A stretch of DNA of 8,935 nt from Enterobacterales bacterium (GTDB lineage: Bacteria > Pseudomonadota > Gammaproteobacteria > Enterobacterales > Succinivibrionaceae), in NCBI GenBank assembly GCA_900768635.1, contig CAAGDP010000130.1:1-8935 (forward strand), given 5' to 3'. Below the pieces are notes generated by a model that worked only from the letters and a program-made list of their open reading frames with translations, was not told the DNA's origin and made no database searches. The translations under genes were made by a program, and so were the position numbers. Each line of letters starts with the position of its first letter. The stretch's first letter is position 1. Of the stretch, positions 1 through 6,792 are shown in pieces.

Positions 1-105
1 TATCACCGCCAACCATACAAAAATACGATATTTAAAGATTGTCCATTATTGGATTTTCTCAATAACAGGAATAAAGAAAAAAAGAAAAAGATCTCGACAT
101 CCTGA
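1..105 (+). CDS. Possible C-terminal end of an unknown protein (left edge)
   Basis: The plus strand is open from the left edge to TGA at 103-105. It would encode a 34-residue tail beginning YHRQPYKNTIFKDC and ending in a Lys-rich stretch (KEKKKK), which looks like a plausible protein end. A second plus frame is open from base 2 to TAA at 233-235 (77 codons) but uses many rare-type codons and reads less like protein. Only one of the two can be the main frame, and both may be chance. I do not recognise a family. Confidence 0.25.
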   Translation, partial: YHRQPYKNTIFKDCPLLDFLNNRNKEKKKKISTS

Positions 106-237
106 AAATTGCATCGTCACTAATCTGCAGTTTCTAAATCATTCAAGCATCTTGAAGGGATACTTACACGTCAAAAAACAGAAAACGGACTCAAAATTAA
201 CAAAAATTCTAAAGTTGAAAAATTTTTCTGCCTAAGC

Positions 238-246
238 TGTTATAAT
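238..246 (+). promoter_or_regulatory. Perfect extended -10 element on the plus strand
   Basis: TGTTATAAT is a full TGnTATAAT match. A TTGAAA lies 20 nt upstream, too far for a normal -35. Transcription from here would run toward the 3' end of pseI in antisense. In such AT-rich DNA it may be chance. On the other strand the same bases give TATAAC (244-239), a possible minus-strand -10. Confidence 0.3.
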
Positions 247-287
247 CTTAAAAAATCACGTTAACTTGATTAAAAAAAGTACAAAAT

Positions 288-309
288 TAACATGATCTAG
301 ATCACATAT
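288..309. promoter_or_regulatory. CRP-type operator (possibly FNR)
   Basis: The perfect 12-bp palindrome TGATCTAGATCA (293-304) is the core of the E. coli CRP consensus. With flanks, 18 of 22 positions agree, and the right half has a perfect TCACA while the left has CATGA. It also reads TGAT-N4-ATCA, 8 of the 10 FNR consensus bases. No gene start is visible nearby in this window, so the regulated gene is unknown. Confidence 0.5.
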
Positions 310-401
310 AATGCCGGACTATTTTAATATTCAATTACATTGAAAATCTTTATTTATGCAACATTCTTTAAACAAACATTTTTTACAGTAATTGAAGTAT
401 T

Positions 402-437
402 CTGTAAAAGCTGTATTCTGTCCTTCTATGAACAGCT
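402..437 (-). terminator. Weak candidate terminator after pseI
   Basis: Just after the pseI stop, AGCTGTTC (437-430) can pair with GAATACAGCT (418-409) if two bases bulge, and a short TTTT follows. The T-tract is poor. A second dyad (CTTTTACAG against CTGTAAAA, spanning 381-410) overlaps it and has no T-run. Together they may form the 3' end of the glycosylation transcript, but neither is strong. Confidence 0.35.
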
Positions 438-440
438 CTA

Positions 441-1472
441 TCAATCCATTTCATCTATGGAAATTCCATCTCCAAAACGATAATCCCTTTTAGCGGTTCG
501 ACCTATGAGACCCCGATAATATTTAGGTGCAATTCCAACTGCAGGACGGACACTGCGCACATTATCAGAAGTAAACACATCTCCCTTACGAATGACCTTG
601 CAGGCTGCCAGAGAACGTCTCCCACCTCTGCTTTCCTTATCATGATCTGTAAGTTCCAAACTTGGCTTCCCTAAAATTTTTACTGCAAGATTTACTTGCT
701 TCACCATTTCAGCATATTCATTAAGCTCCATAGAAAAACCGGAATCTGGACCTTTAATATCTCTGCTCAAACAAACATGCTTTTCAATAACACTTGCACC
801 CATACTTACCGCCAAAACCGGAGCCATAAACCCAAAGGAGTGATCGGACAATCCTACAGGAACCCCGAAGGTCTTTTTCATAAGCGGAATTGCTGATAAA
901 TTCATATCCTCAGGAATTGCCGGATACTGACTGCAACATTTGAGCAACACCACCTGATCATTACCACATCTGTAACAGGCATTAAGAGCATCATGAATTT
1001 CCTCCTCCGATCCCATACCTGTAGATATAATCATAGGTTTTCCTTTGGAGGCGATATATTCAATAAGAGGAATATCCACTAATTCAAAGGATGCAATCTT
1101 ATAAAATTCAATATTCAGGGTTTCCAGAAAATCTACTGCCGTGTTATCAAAAGGGGTGGAAAGAAAATCCAATCCACATTCCCTGCACTTATCCTGAATA
1201 TCTTTCTGCCACTCCCAGGGAGTATAAGCTTCCTGATATAACCGGTAGTAATTGTATCCAGCCCAGAGTCCACCTCTAATCATATAGGGCTCTGAAGAAC
1301 AGTTTAAAGTAAGAGTATCTGCAGTATAGGTCTGGATCTTAAGACAATCAGCTCCGGCTGCAGCTACGCCTTCGATAATCTTAAATGCCAGATCCAGCTG
1401 ACCACAGTGATTGGCTGACATCTCTGCTATAAAATAAGGTTTACCCTGATTTATACAGTCATAAAGTTTCAT
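441..1472 (-). CDS. pseI: Pseudaminic acid synthase (NeuB/PseI family)
   Basis: The enzyme condenses phosphoenolpyruvate with 2,4-diacetamido-2,4,6-trideoxy-L-altrose to give pseudaminic acid, the cytoplasmic nonulosonic acid used for flagellin glycosylation. The 343-residue product has the NeuB TIM barrel (about 12-265), with IAEMSANH near the start, KIQTYT at 45-50, GGLW at 67-70 and the two metal-type histidines in SDHS (H211) and EKH (H232). A C-terminal SAF/antifreeze-like domain (about 283-340) carries RRSL and VRPAVGIAP. Length and the block containing GGLW match Campylobacter PseI, as recalled, better than sialic or legionaminic acid synthases. A TTG five codons upstream (1487) extends the frame, but the ATG at 1472 has GGAG 9 nt before it and is preferred. 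The gene lies 22 nt after maf2 and probably shares its transcript. Legionaminate synthase remains a less likely alternative. Confidence 0.9.
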   Translation of the reverse strand: MKLYDCINQGKPYFIAEMSANHCGQLDLAFKIIEGVAAAGADCLKIQTYTADTLTLNCSSEPYMIRGGLWAGYNYYRLYQEAYTPWEWQKDIQDKCRECGLDFLSTPFDNTAVDFLETLNIEFYKIASFELVDIPLIEYIASKGKPMIISTGMGSEEEIHDALNACYRCGNDQVVLLKCCSQYPAIPEDMNLSAIPLMKKTFGVPVGLSDHSFGFMAPVLAVSMGASVIEKHVCLSRDIKGPDSGFSMELNEYAEMVKQVNLAVKILGKPSLELTDHDKESRGGRRSLAACKVIRKGDVFTSDNVRSVRPAVGIAPKYYRGLIGRTAKRDYRFGDGISIDEMD

Positions 1473-1481
1473 GCAAATATT

Positions 1482-1485
1482 CTCC
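1482..1485 (-). promoter_or_regulatory. Ribosome binding site of pseI, decides the start
   Basis: GGAG on the minus strand lies 9 nt before the ATG at 1472. It overlaps the upstream in-frame TTG at 1487-1485, which therefore has no site of its own, so the ATG is the better start. Confidence 0.65.
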
Positions 1486-1494
1486 AATCAATTT

Positions 1495-3615
1495 CTAATC
1501 TGCAGAGTTCAAAAGCTCCAAATCCCTGAGAATTTGGATATGCTCACCCTGAATATAACGTGGAAGATAAGGAAAGATCTTCTGAGCACCTTTCAAAAAA
1601 ATTTCAACTTCAGAGAGAAGTTCTCGGGCAAGACCTACCGACTGAGCTTCATTGCTGATGGTATAGAGCAAAGAAATGATATCTGAAAACATGGCTGAAA
1701 GAGTACCTTTTAAAAGATTTCTTGCCAAACGACCGGCTTCAGACCCATTGAGAAGAAATAATGAAATCTTTCGGAACATTACAATAAAATCTTCCCGACT
1801 TGTAGCACTTCTGTAGCCTGCACCAATCATCTTTAATACTTTTCCTGATATATCCAGAAAAACTTTCTGATCAGTAAGGTATGCAACAGGATCCCGCGAA
1901 ATCTTAAAAGAACAAGAAGATTGCTTCAGGAGATCTAACAACTCTGCTTTAACATTTTCATTCTGTTTAGGAAAAACCGCATTGGTAAGATGTTCCGGTA
2001 AGGTTCCTCTGATCCTGGCTCCATCGCTGCTGTTTTTAACTTGAGCATCAGAATGATATGACAGCAGACACTCCATAAAATAAATACTGTTAAGAAAAAG
2101 AAAGTTTGTCCGGACAGTATCTCTGAAATTACCAGGGGTAAACTTATCCATATTATCCAGAGTCATTCCTCTGTATTTAGGAAGAAGTTTGCCATCTTCA
2201 TCATAATACGTACTGAAGCGACTATGACTGTGACTTTCTCCACTTACTGCACCGCAGTCTATGCCACAGAGCCATACATCAGTAAAACCAAGAGATAAAG
2301 CCAAACTTAAGCCGCAATTGGATACCAGTGGTCCAAGACACTCACAAAAGAGATATTTTCGAAATTCAGAGATACAGGAATCCGGAAGATATTTAAGGAG
2401 ATTTTCACCCACCTTAAAAAAAATCATTCGTCTGGAAAATTTTTGAAGAGTACGATCGTGTACCAGATCCGGAGTAAGACAAAGAGTATTTTCAAAAACA
2501 TCATTACTCCCGAGTTCATTAAGGGAATCCGCAACACTGCTTATTCGTTCCAGAGCTACATAAATATCCGGTTCTATCCCATACTTTACCAGAGCATTAA
2601 AAGCAGTTCCGCAGGCAATAATAAGACTGCGATCAGCACGTTTTTTTATTTCAGGAAGGTCCTGATCTAAAGAAGGACCGTTACCTACCACTATAACCGG
2701 AAAATCTTTAAATTTGCCTTTAAAAGGATCTGCGGTAAGTACCGGGTTCTCCCTCAGGTTGCAAAGTTCATTGGCCAGGCCAAACATCATATCATCAAAC
2801 TGTCCACCCAGAACCGCTACCCGATCTGAGCGAAGCTCCAGAAGTTTAAGAATTTCATTACACTCCGGGGATGAATAATGTTGCAGAATAGCCTGATAGC
2901 CAAGGACATAAGCATAATCGTCAAGATAAAAACTCTCCAGAGACTTCAGTGTGTCTTCAGGAGTTTTTCCAATAATAAAACGCAAGTCATAACCGGAAGA
3001 TGCTATGAACTCCAATACTGGTTTCCAGTCAAAAAGACATAAAGAACAGTAAAATAGCTCTATATCCGGTTCAACATAAAAAAAATTTACTGCTGCGGTA
3101 TGAGAGTAAATCTCTGAAACTGGAAAACCAAGACCTCCACCAATTAAAATCACATTAGGAACTGCCTGGGGGATTTCCTTAAATGGTTCAACATCAGATG
3201 TTAGATCCTTAACCTTTTGCGCCAGACGGTTACAGCAAATAAAAGAAAACTGACAGAAATTATCCTGATAAAGTTCAGGATCATAGCGCATTCTAATGGT
3301 AGATTGACCACTTGCCCAGGCTTTTACCTGTTCATGGGTATCCTCATAAGGATCGTTTTGATACAGCAATGTTCCAGTTTTAAGATTAAGCACATTTGGC
3401 TCACTGTCCCGAAAACATACCAAACGATAATTTTTCAGTTTAAAACCGGAGAACATCTCACAAATTTCCGGGTAATACCGCTGAAATGTATCCAGATTGG
3501 ATTGCAAAGTAGCCTTGACATAGTTGTTAAGAGACTCCTGCATACACTGACTATCCTGAAGTCGTTTCTGGAGTTCCTCCAACTGTTGAATTTTTTCCTG
3601 AAAAATATTTTGCAT
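1495..3615 (-). CDS. Maf-family flagellin glycosyltransferase (DUF115/MptE-like), second copy
   Basis: Probable motility-associated factor. Family members transfer nonulosonic acids such as pseudaminic acid to flagellin in the cytoplasm before export. The 706-residue product has a helical, Gln/Glu-rich N-terminus (1-45), an N-terminal domain with GGGLGFPVSEIY (159-170) and VEPD (181-184), and the MAF/DUF115 domain (about 303-540). That domain shows VGNGPSLDQDLP (310-321), ACGTAFNAL, YVALERIS (352-359), GIDCG (451-455), HSRFS then YYDEDG (464-475) and SSDGAR (529-534). A helical C-terminal part ends with YIQGEH (687-692). The first of two adjacent starts is GTG at 3618. The ATG at 3615 is preferred because AGGA lies 6 nt before it. 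This ATG shares one base with the stop of the preceding maf gene, which suggests translational coupling. It is a diverged paralogue of that gene. Donor and acceptor are inferred from family and context. Confidence 0.85.
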   Translation of the reverse strand: MQNIFQEKIQQLEELQKRLQDSQCMQESLNNYVKATLQSNLDTFQRYYPEICEMFSGFKLKNYRLVCFRDSEPNVLNLKTGTLLYQNDPYEDTHEQVKAWASGQSTIRMRYDPELYQDNFCQFSFICCNRLAQKVKDLTSDVEPFKEIPQAVPNVILIGGGLGFPVSEIYSHTAAVNFFYVEPDIELFYCSLCLFDWKPVLEFIASSGYDLRFIIGKTPEDTLKSLESFYLDDYAYVLGYQAILQHYSSPECNEILKLLELRSDRVAVLGGQFDDMMFGLANELCNLRENPVLTADPFKGKFKDFPVIVVGNGPSLDQDLPEIKKRADRSLIIACGTAFNALVKYGIEPDIYVALERISSVADSLNELGSNDVFENTLCLTPDLVHDRTLQKFSRRMIFFKVGENLLKYLPDSCISEFRKYLFCECLGPLVSNCGLSLALSLGFTDVWLCGIDCGAVSGESHSHSRFSTYYDEDGKLLPKYRGMTLDNMDKFTPGNFRDTVRTNFLFLNSIYFMECLLSYHSDAQVKNSSDGARIRGTLPEHLTNAVFPKQNENVKAELLDLLKQSSCSFKISRDPVAYLTDQKVFLDISGKVLKMIGAGYRSATSREDFIVMFRKISLFLLNGSEAGRLARNLLKGTLSAMFSDIISLLYTISNEAQSVGLARELLSEVEIFLKGAQKIFPYLPRYIQGEHIQILRDLELLNSAD

Positions 3616-5729
3616 CACAGTTCCTGATATTTAAGATGTTCACCCTGTACATATTGCAAAATATGAGGATAAATTCTCTGAGTATGATCTAAAAATTCTT
3701 CCATATGAGAAATTAACTCATATGCTTTACCAAGCCCCTTCTGCTCATCCGCATAGGAGTACAATGCTATATTGATCAAAGTAAAAAGTTGTGAAAGTGA
3801 ACCTAACAGGCATCCTGCCAAAGCAAAACCATGATTAACGTAAGAATGAACATAGGAAAATATTTCATCTTCCATAAGAATAAATCCCTGCCTGGTAGAT
3901 TCAGTTTTTCTGAGGCGTTTCTTAATTTCTGCTACGATTTCATTAAAGCGATCAATATAAAGATGATCCTTCATAATAGACTCAGCATCCCGCAAAGGCT
4001 CTGACATTTTCTTTTCTATGAATTCGCGTACAGCTTTCTTATCCACGTCAGGTCGAGTTTCCCAATTCAAATCAGCAAAGTGAACCGGTTCCATTCCTAT
4101 TACCCGAGCACCATCACTGCAGTTATAGTAGCGAATAGACGGATATTCTATGACGCATTCGTTCATAACTCGTATACTGGTTTTGAATAGGCTGTTGGTA
4201 CTCACACTTTCCCGAAAATTCCCCGGATAAAATTCATCATTATAATTAAGGGTCATATTCTCATAACCCTTTTTAAGATTACCATCCTCATCATAATACA
4301 TACTAAATCGGGAGTGAGCATTTCCCTTATCTGCAGTACCATTATCAACTCCCAACAGATAAATAGAGTTGAACCCTAAAAGAGAAGCTGTTCTCAATCC
4401 CATATTGGAAACCAAAGGATTGATGCAGTTAAAAAGAGTATAAGTCTTAAAGCCAGGAAGAACACCGATAGCAGTAAGCCAGCGGGGCATAACCTCGTTA
4501 ACCTTAAAGCCCAGAACAATATGTTTAAAAAGAGTAAGAGTTTTTGGATGCACCACATCAGGGGCAATACACAATGTATCATCCAGATATTCCCGGTGGT
4601 CGGTAATTGCCATAAGGGCATCATACACATTAGATATTCTTTCCACTGCCACATAAATATCTGCTTTAATACCACAGCGACAAAGACTGGAGTACGCAGT
4701 TCCGCAAGCCAAAATAACAGCTTTTTTCTCGTACTTTTTGAGAAGTGGCAAATCCTGATCTAATGATGGTCCGTTACCTACTATGATAAGAGGATAGTTT
4801 TTAAATTTTTCCGGAAGCTTCCGCTTGAAAATCCAGAAAGGATGTCCGGCAATAATGTTACGAAAACTGTTTGATACCCCAAAAAGGTAATCATCAAAAA
4901 AACCTAATCCCAGATTAAAAGACGTGGAATGCAAAAATAAAGCATTCAGCATGTCATTTATTTTTTGTGTGTGATAATGTCTGAAGATACGCTTATTCGA
5001 ATAAACTGAAGGAAACTTCGTGAAGTATTCACCCACTTCCTTAACTAACAGGTTCTCATCATCACTGAGGAAAAACTTTACGCCCAGACGTTGCTCTTTA
5101 ATAAATTCAATCCAGGGTGCATAATCAAAAACACACAAGGACATATAGAACATTTCCAAATCCGGCTCTATGATGAAAATATTAACCGGTGTTATATTCT
5201 CATATAAATAACCAATTGGATAACCAAGACCAATCCCGAACATAAAAACAGCAGGAATCGACTCAAAATTTTTAAGTTGTAATGGTTTTCGTTGTCCGAT
5301 AATCTCTTTAACTTTTTTTGTCAGATCGTTTTTGTATTTAAAATGAATCTGACCGAAAGGATCGTCTTCCACGATAATATTAACTTCACCGGTGCTATGA
5401 TTTTCTTCAAGTAACTGCTCAACCTGATATCTGCACTGTTCAAATGGAGATTCCTCATAGAGAGGCTTGCCGTCCTCTTCTATCATGACATTAACTTCAC
5501 CATTCTCTCTGCAGAACAGACGATATTTACCGGAAGGTTTAAAATTTTCAAACTTTTGGGCTATTTGCGGAAAATTCTCCTGGAAAGATTTCATATTGGA
5601 TACAAGTCGATCCTGAATAAAATCCCGGAGATTTTGATCGATCTTCTGTTGTTCAAGAAGTTGTTCCTGTACTTTTTCCAGACGGGATATTTCATCCGCA
5701 AAATTTATTTCCTGAAAGTTCTGAGTCAT
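3615..5729 (-). CDS. Maf-family flagellin glycosyltransferase (DUF115/MptE-like), first copy
   Basis: Probable flagellin glycosyltransferase of the Maf family, acting in the cytoplasm on flagellin before secretion. The 704-residue product starts with a predicted coiled coil (about 10-45). It has an N-terminal domain with FGIGLGYPIGYLY (164-176) and IEPDLEMFY (187-195), then the MAF/DUF115 domain (about 308-546) with VGNGPSLDQDLP (317-328), ACGTAYSSL, YVAVERIS (359-366), GVDNG (460-464), HSRFS then YYDEDG (472-483), YPGNFR (501-506) and CSDGAR (537-542). A helical C-terminus ends in YVQGEH (693-698). The length suits multidomain Mafs. The ATG at 5729 has GGTGA 6 nt upstream. A terminator separates it from flaG, so it probably has its own promoter or depends on read-through. 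Its stop TGA overlaps the next maf start by one base. The family call is firm, but the sugar donor is inferred from the neighbouring pseI. Confidence 0.87.
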   Translation of the reverse strand: MTQNFQEINFADEISRLEKVQEQLLEQQKIDQNLRDFIQDRLVSNMKSFQENFPQIAQKFENFKPSGKYRLFCRENGEVNVMIEEDGKPLYEESPFEQCRYQVEQLLEENHSTGEVNIIVEDDPFGQIHFKYKNDLTKKVKEIIGQRKPLQLKNFESIPAVFMFGIGLGYPIGYLYENITPVNIFIIEPDLEMFYMSLCVFDYAPWIEFIKEQRLGVKFFLSDDENLLVKEVGEYFTKFPSVYSNKRIFRHYHTQKINDMLNALFLHSTSFNLGLGFFDDYLFGVSNSFRNIIAGHPFWIFKRKLPEKFKNYPLIIVGNGPSLDQDLPLLKKYEKKAVILACGTAYSSLCRCGIKADIYVAVERISNVYDALMAITDHREYLDDTLCIAPDVVHPKTLTLFKHIVLGFKVNEVMPRWLTAIGVLPGFKTYTLFNCINPLVSNMGLRTASLLGFNSIYLLGVDNGTADKGNAHSRFSMYYDEDGNLKKGYENMTLNYNDEFYPGNFRESVSTNSLFKTSIRVMNECVIEYPSIRYYNCSDGARVIGMEPVHFADLNWETRPDVDKKAVREFIEKKMSEPLRDAESIMKDHLYIDRFNEIVAEIKKRLRKTESTRQGFILMEDEIFSYVHSYVNHGFALAGCLLGSLSQLFTLINIALYSYADEQKGLGKAYELISHMEEFLDHTQRIYPHILQYVQGEHLKYQEL
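3622..3625 (-). promoter_or_regulatory. Ribosome binding site of the second maf gene
   Basis: AGGA lies inside the last codons of the first maf gene, 6 nt before the ATG at 3615 but only 3 nt before the GTG at 3618. This favours the ATG and a TGATG stop/start overlap. Confidence 0.6.
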
Positions 5730-5735
5730 ATCACT

Positions 5736-5740
5736 TCACC
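5736..5740 (-). promoter_or_regulatory. Ribosome binding site of the first maf gene
   Basis: GGTGA lies 6 nt before the ATG at 5729. A weaker AGGAA sits about 10 nt further upstream. Confidence 0.5.
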
Positions 5741-5770
5741 GTTTCCTATCTGCAAAACAAGCATTCGTCA

Positions 5771-5776
5771 ATCATA
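5771..5776 (-). promoter_or_regulatory. Weak candidate -10 element before the maf genes
   Basis: TATGAT (5 of 6 to TATAAT) lies on the minus strand about 41 nt before the maf start, in the gap after the flaG terminator. No good -35 hexamer is seen 16-18 nt upstream, and I found no sigma-28 or sigma-54 match in this gap. It is offered only because the preceding terminator implies that some promoter lies here. Confidence 0.25.
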
Positions 5777-5833
5777 CTATGTTACAACAGCTACTGCCTT
5801 GAACCATCACACAAATAACAAATCGCCACATAC

Positions 5834-5868
5834 AAAAAAAGGCACTCCAGCTGATTTCTGAAATGCCC
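5834..5868 (-). terminator. Intrinsic terminator after flaG
   Basis: On the minus strand, an 11-base arm (5868-5858) GGGCATTTCAG and a 7-base loop are followed by CTGGAGTGCCT (5850-5840). The stem pairs fully if three G-U wobbles are allowed and runs straight into seven T residues (5840-5834). It starts 28 nt after the flaG stop and marks the end of the fliD-fliS-fliT-flaG unit. Confidence 0.85.
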
Positions 5869-5896
5869 TCTTTATTTAAAATGAAAAATCTGCCAC

Positions 5897-6412
5897 TCAG
5901 ACCATAGTATCCATAAGCAGACTCTTGCCACCGGATTTGACTTTTTCATTAGGATTACCATGCGGAGTACTGAATTCCTCATAAAGATCTCCCATACGTT
6001 TCATGAGCTCCAGAGCTTCTTCACTTGGGATCTGACGAATAGTTTCCTCTGTGGATGCGTCTATTACACTGATAACTCTGCAGGCTGGATCTTCATTAGT
6101 TGAAAAACGAAGATTTTTCTGCATCTTAGTATATTTATCTACAGACTCCTGAAGCTGTTTAGCCAGTTCAGAAATATCCTGTTCATTCTCCGGACGAACA
6201 TTTTCCATTAGAAGATTGGCCTGACCATTATTACGCTGATCCTGCTCACTGTCGTCCTTAACTTTTTGATTTGTATCATCAACACCCCGAACATCAGAAA
6301 CGGATTGTTCTGCATGTTTTGCATCATTCATCGATTGATTGATAGCATGAGAATTAACCGGTTGTCCAGAGATCATATTCAACTTACTGCTAACAGCTGA
6401 TAAAGTATCCAT
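5897..6412 (-). CDS. flaG: FlaG family flagellar filament protein
   Basis: FlaG proteins affect flagellar filament length and motility; the mechanism is poorly defined. The 171-residue product has a long polar, Gln/Asn/Asp-rich N-terminal part (about 1-75) with no clear fold. The FlaG domain follows (about 80-150) with the family's hallmark stretch LRFSTNEDPACRVISVID at 101-118 and IRQIPSEEALEL at 125-136. The tail is Ser/Gly/Lys-rich. The frame extends upstream to a TTG at 6433, and another ATG lies at 6418. The ATG at 6412 is chosen because GAGGGG stands 6 nt before it. The gene follows the fliT-like gene by 44 nt and precedes a strong terminator, so it is the last gene of the cap operon. 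In Vibrio and Aeromonas flaG usually lies between flagellin and fliD, so the position here is different. Confidence 0.88.
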   Translation of the reverse strand: MDTLSAVSSKLNMISGQPVNSHAINQSMNDAKHAEQSVSDVRGVDDTNQKVKDDSEQDQRNNGQANLLMENVRPENEQDISELAKQLQESVDKYTKMQKNLRFSTNEDPACRVISVIDASTEETIRQIPSEEALELMKRMGDLYEEFSTPHGNPNEKVKSGGKSLLMDTMV

Positions 6413-6418
6413 AATCAT

Positions 6419-6424
6419 CCCCTC
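6419..6424 (-). promoter_or_regulatory. Ribosome binding site of flaG, decides the start
   Basis: GAGGGG is 6 nt from the ATG at 6412. It directly abuts the alternative ATG at 6418, which is too close to be used. Confidence 0.65.
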
Positions 6425-6456
6425 ATTAACCAAATCTTTTAACTAACTCGATCATT

Positions 6457-6792
6457 TCAACGCCCTACTCGACTTACATCCTGATAAACGCACATTTTTT
6501 TTGCAGTAGAATGCCGGTTTTCCAAACTTTTTCTGATAACCCTTTGCATATCAGAAATTTTTGAAACTATCTCATCATGAATACGAATATACTCATGACA
6601 AAATTCTGTAAGTTCTTTACTTCTAAATCCTGCAAGAGACTCTGATAATACTTTTACCTGTTCAAGACGCCGGCAGTTAACACTCAAAGCCTCCTCTACC
6701 AAATCCCGGTCAAGAAGATCCAGAACCTCCCTGCTCATTTCCAGAATTGACTTGCAAATCGAACTGCAATCCTCAGGATTTATAAATGGCAT
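6457..6792 (-). CDS. FliT-like flagellar export chaperone (putative)
   Basis: This small protein of 111 residues is probably all helical. In many bacteria the gene after fliD-fliS encodes FliT (FlaI in Vibrio), the export chaperone of the FliD cap, which in enterics also inhibits FlhDC. The N-terminal half has the heptad-rich amphipathic pattern typical of FliT (ILEMSREVLDLL, then EEALSVNCRRLEQVKVL), followed by a second long helix (about 60-95) and a basic C-terminus. No strongly conserved motif proves the family, so the call rests on size, helix pattern and position. The ATG at 6792 shares its A with the TAA stop of fliS (TAATG), and AGGGA lies 9 nt upstream inside fliS, so translation is probably coupled. 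It could instead be another small flagellar chaperone. Confidence 0.6.
   Translation of the reverse strand: MPFINPEDCSSICKSILEMSREVLDLLDRDLVEEALSVNCRRLEQVKVLSESLAGFRSKELTEFCHEYIRIHDEIVSKISDMQRVIRKSLENRHSTAKKMCVYQDVSRVGR

Larger units (their letters stand above)
106..440. other. AT-rich intergenic region downstream of pseI
   Basis: No complete gene with a ribosome binding site is seen on either strand. The stretch holds the CRP-like site (288-309), the extended -10 (238-246), the dyad TTCAAGCATCTTGAA (142-156), the AT palindrome GAAAAATTTTTC (217-228), an 11-bp direct repeat CAAAATTAACA (192-202 and 282-292), and the hairpins after pseI. Minus-strand reading frames here are short (22 codons or fewer). 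Confidence 0.6.

Noticed and set aside
1473..1487. TTG start giving pseI five extra residues
   Set aside because: The TTG overlaps the GGAG that serves the ATG at 1472, and family length fits the shorter form.
3217..3627. A 136-codon plus-strand open frame
   Set aside because: It is antisense to the second maf gene, whose DUF115 family match is strong, and it has no convincing ribosome site or recognisable product.
4394..4675. A 93-codon minus-strand frame inside the first maf gene
   Set aside because: It is out of frame within a clearly coding gene, and its Leu/Trp-rich translation is typical of a shifted frame.
5556..5861. A 101-codon plus-strand open frame reaching into the gap before maf
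   Set aside because: It mostly opposes the start of maf, ends inside the flaG terminator, and shows no domain or ribosome site.
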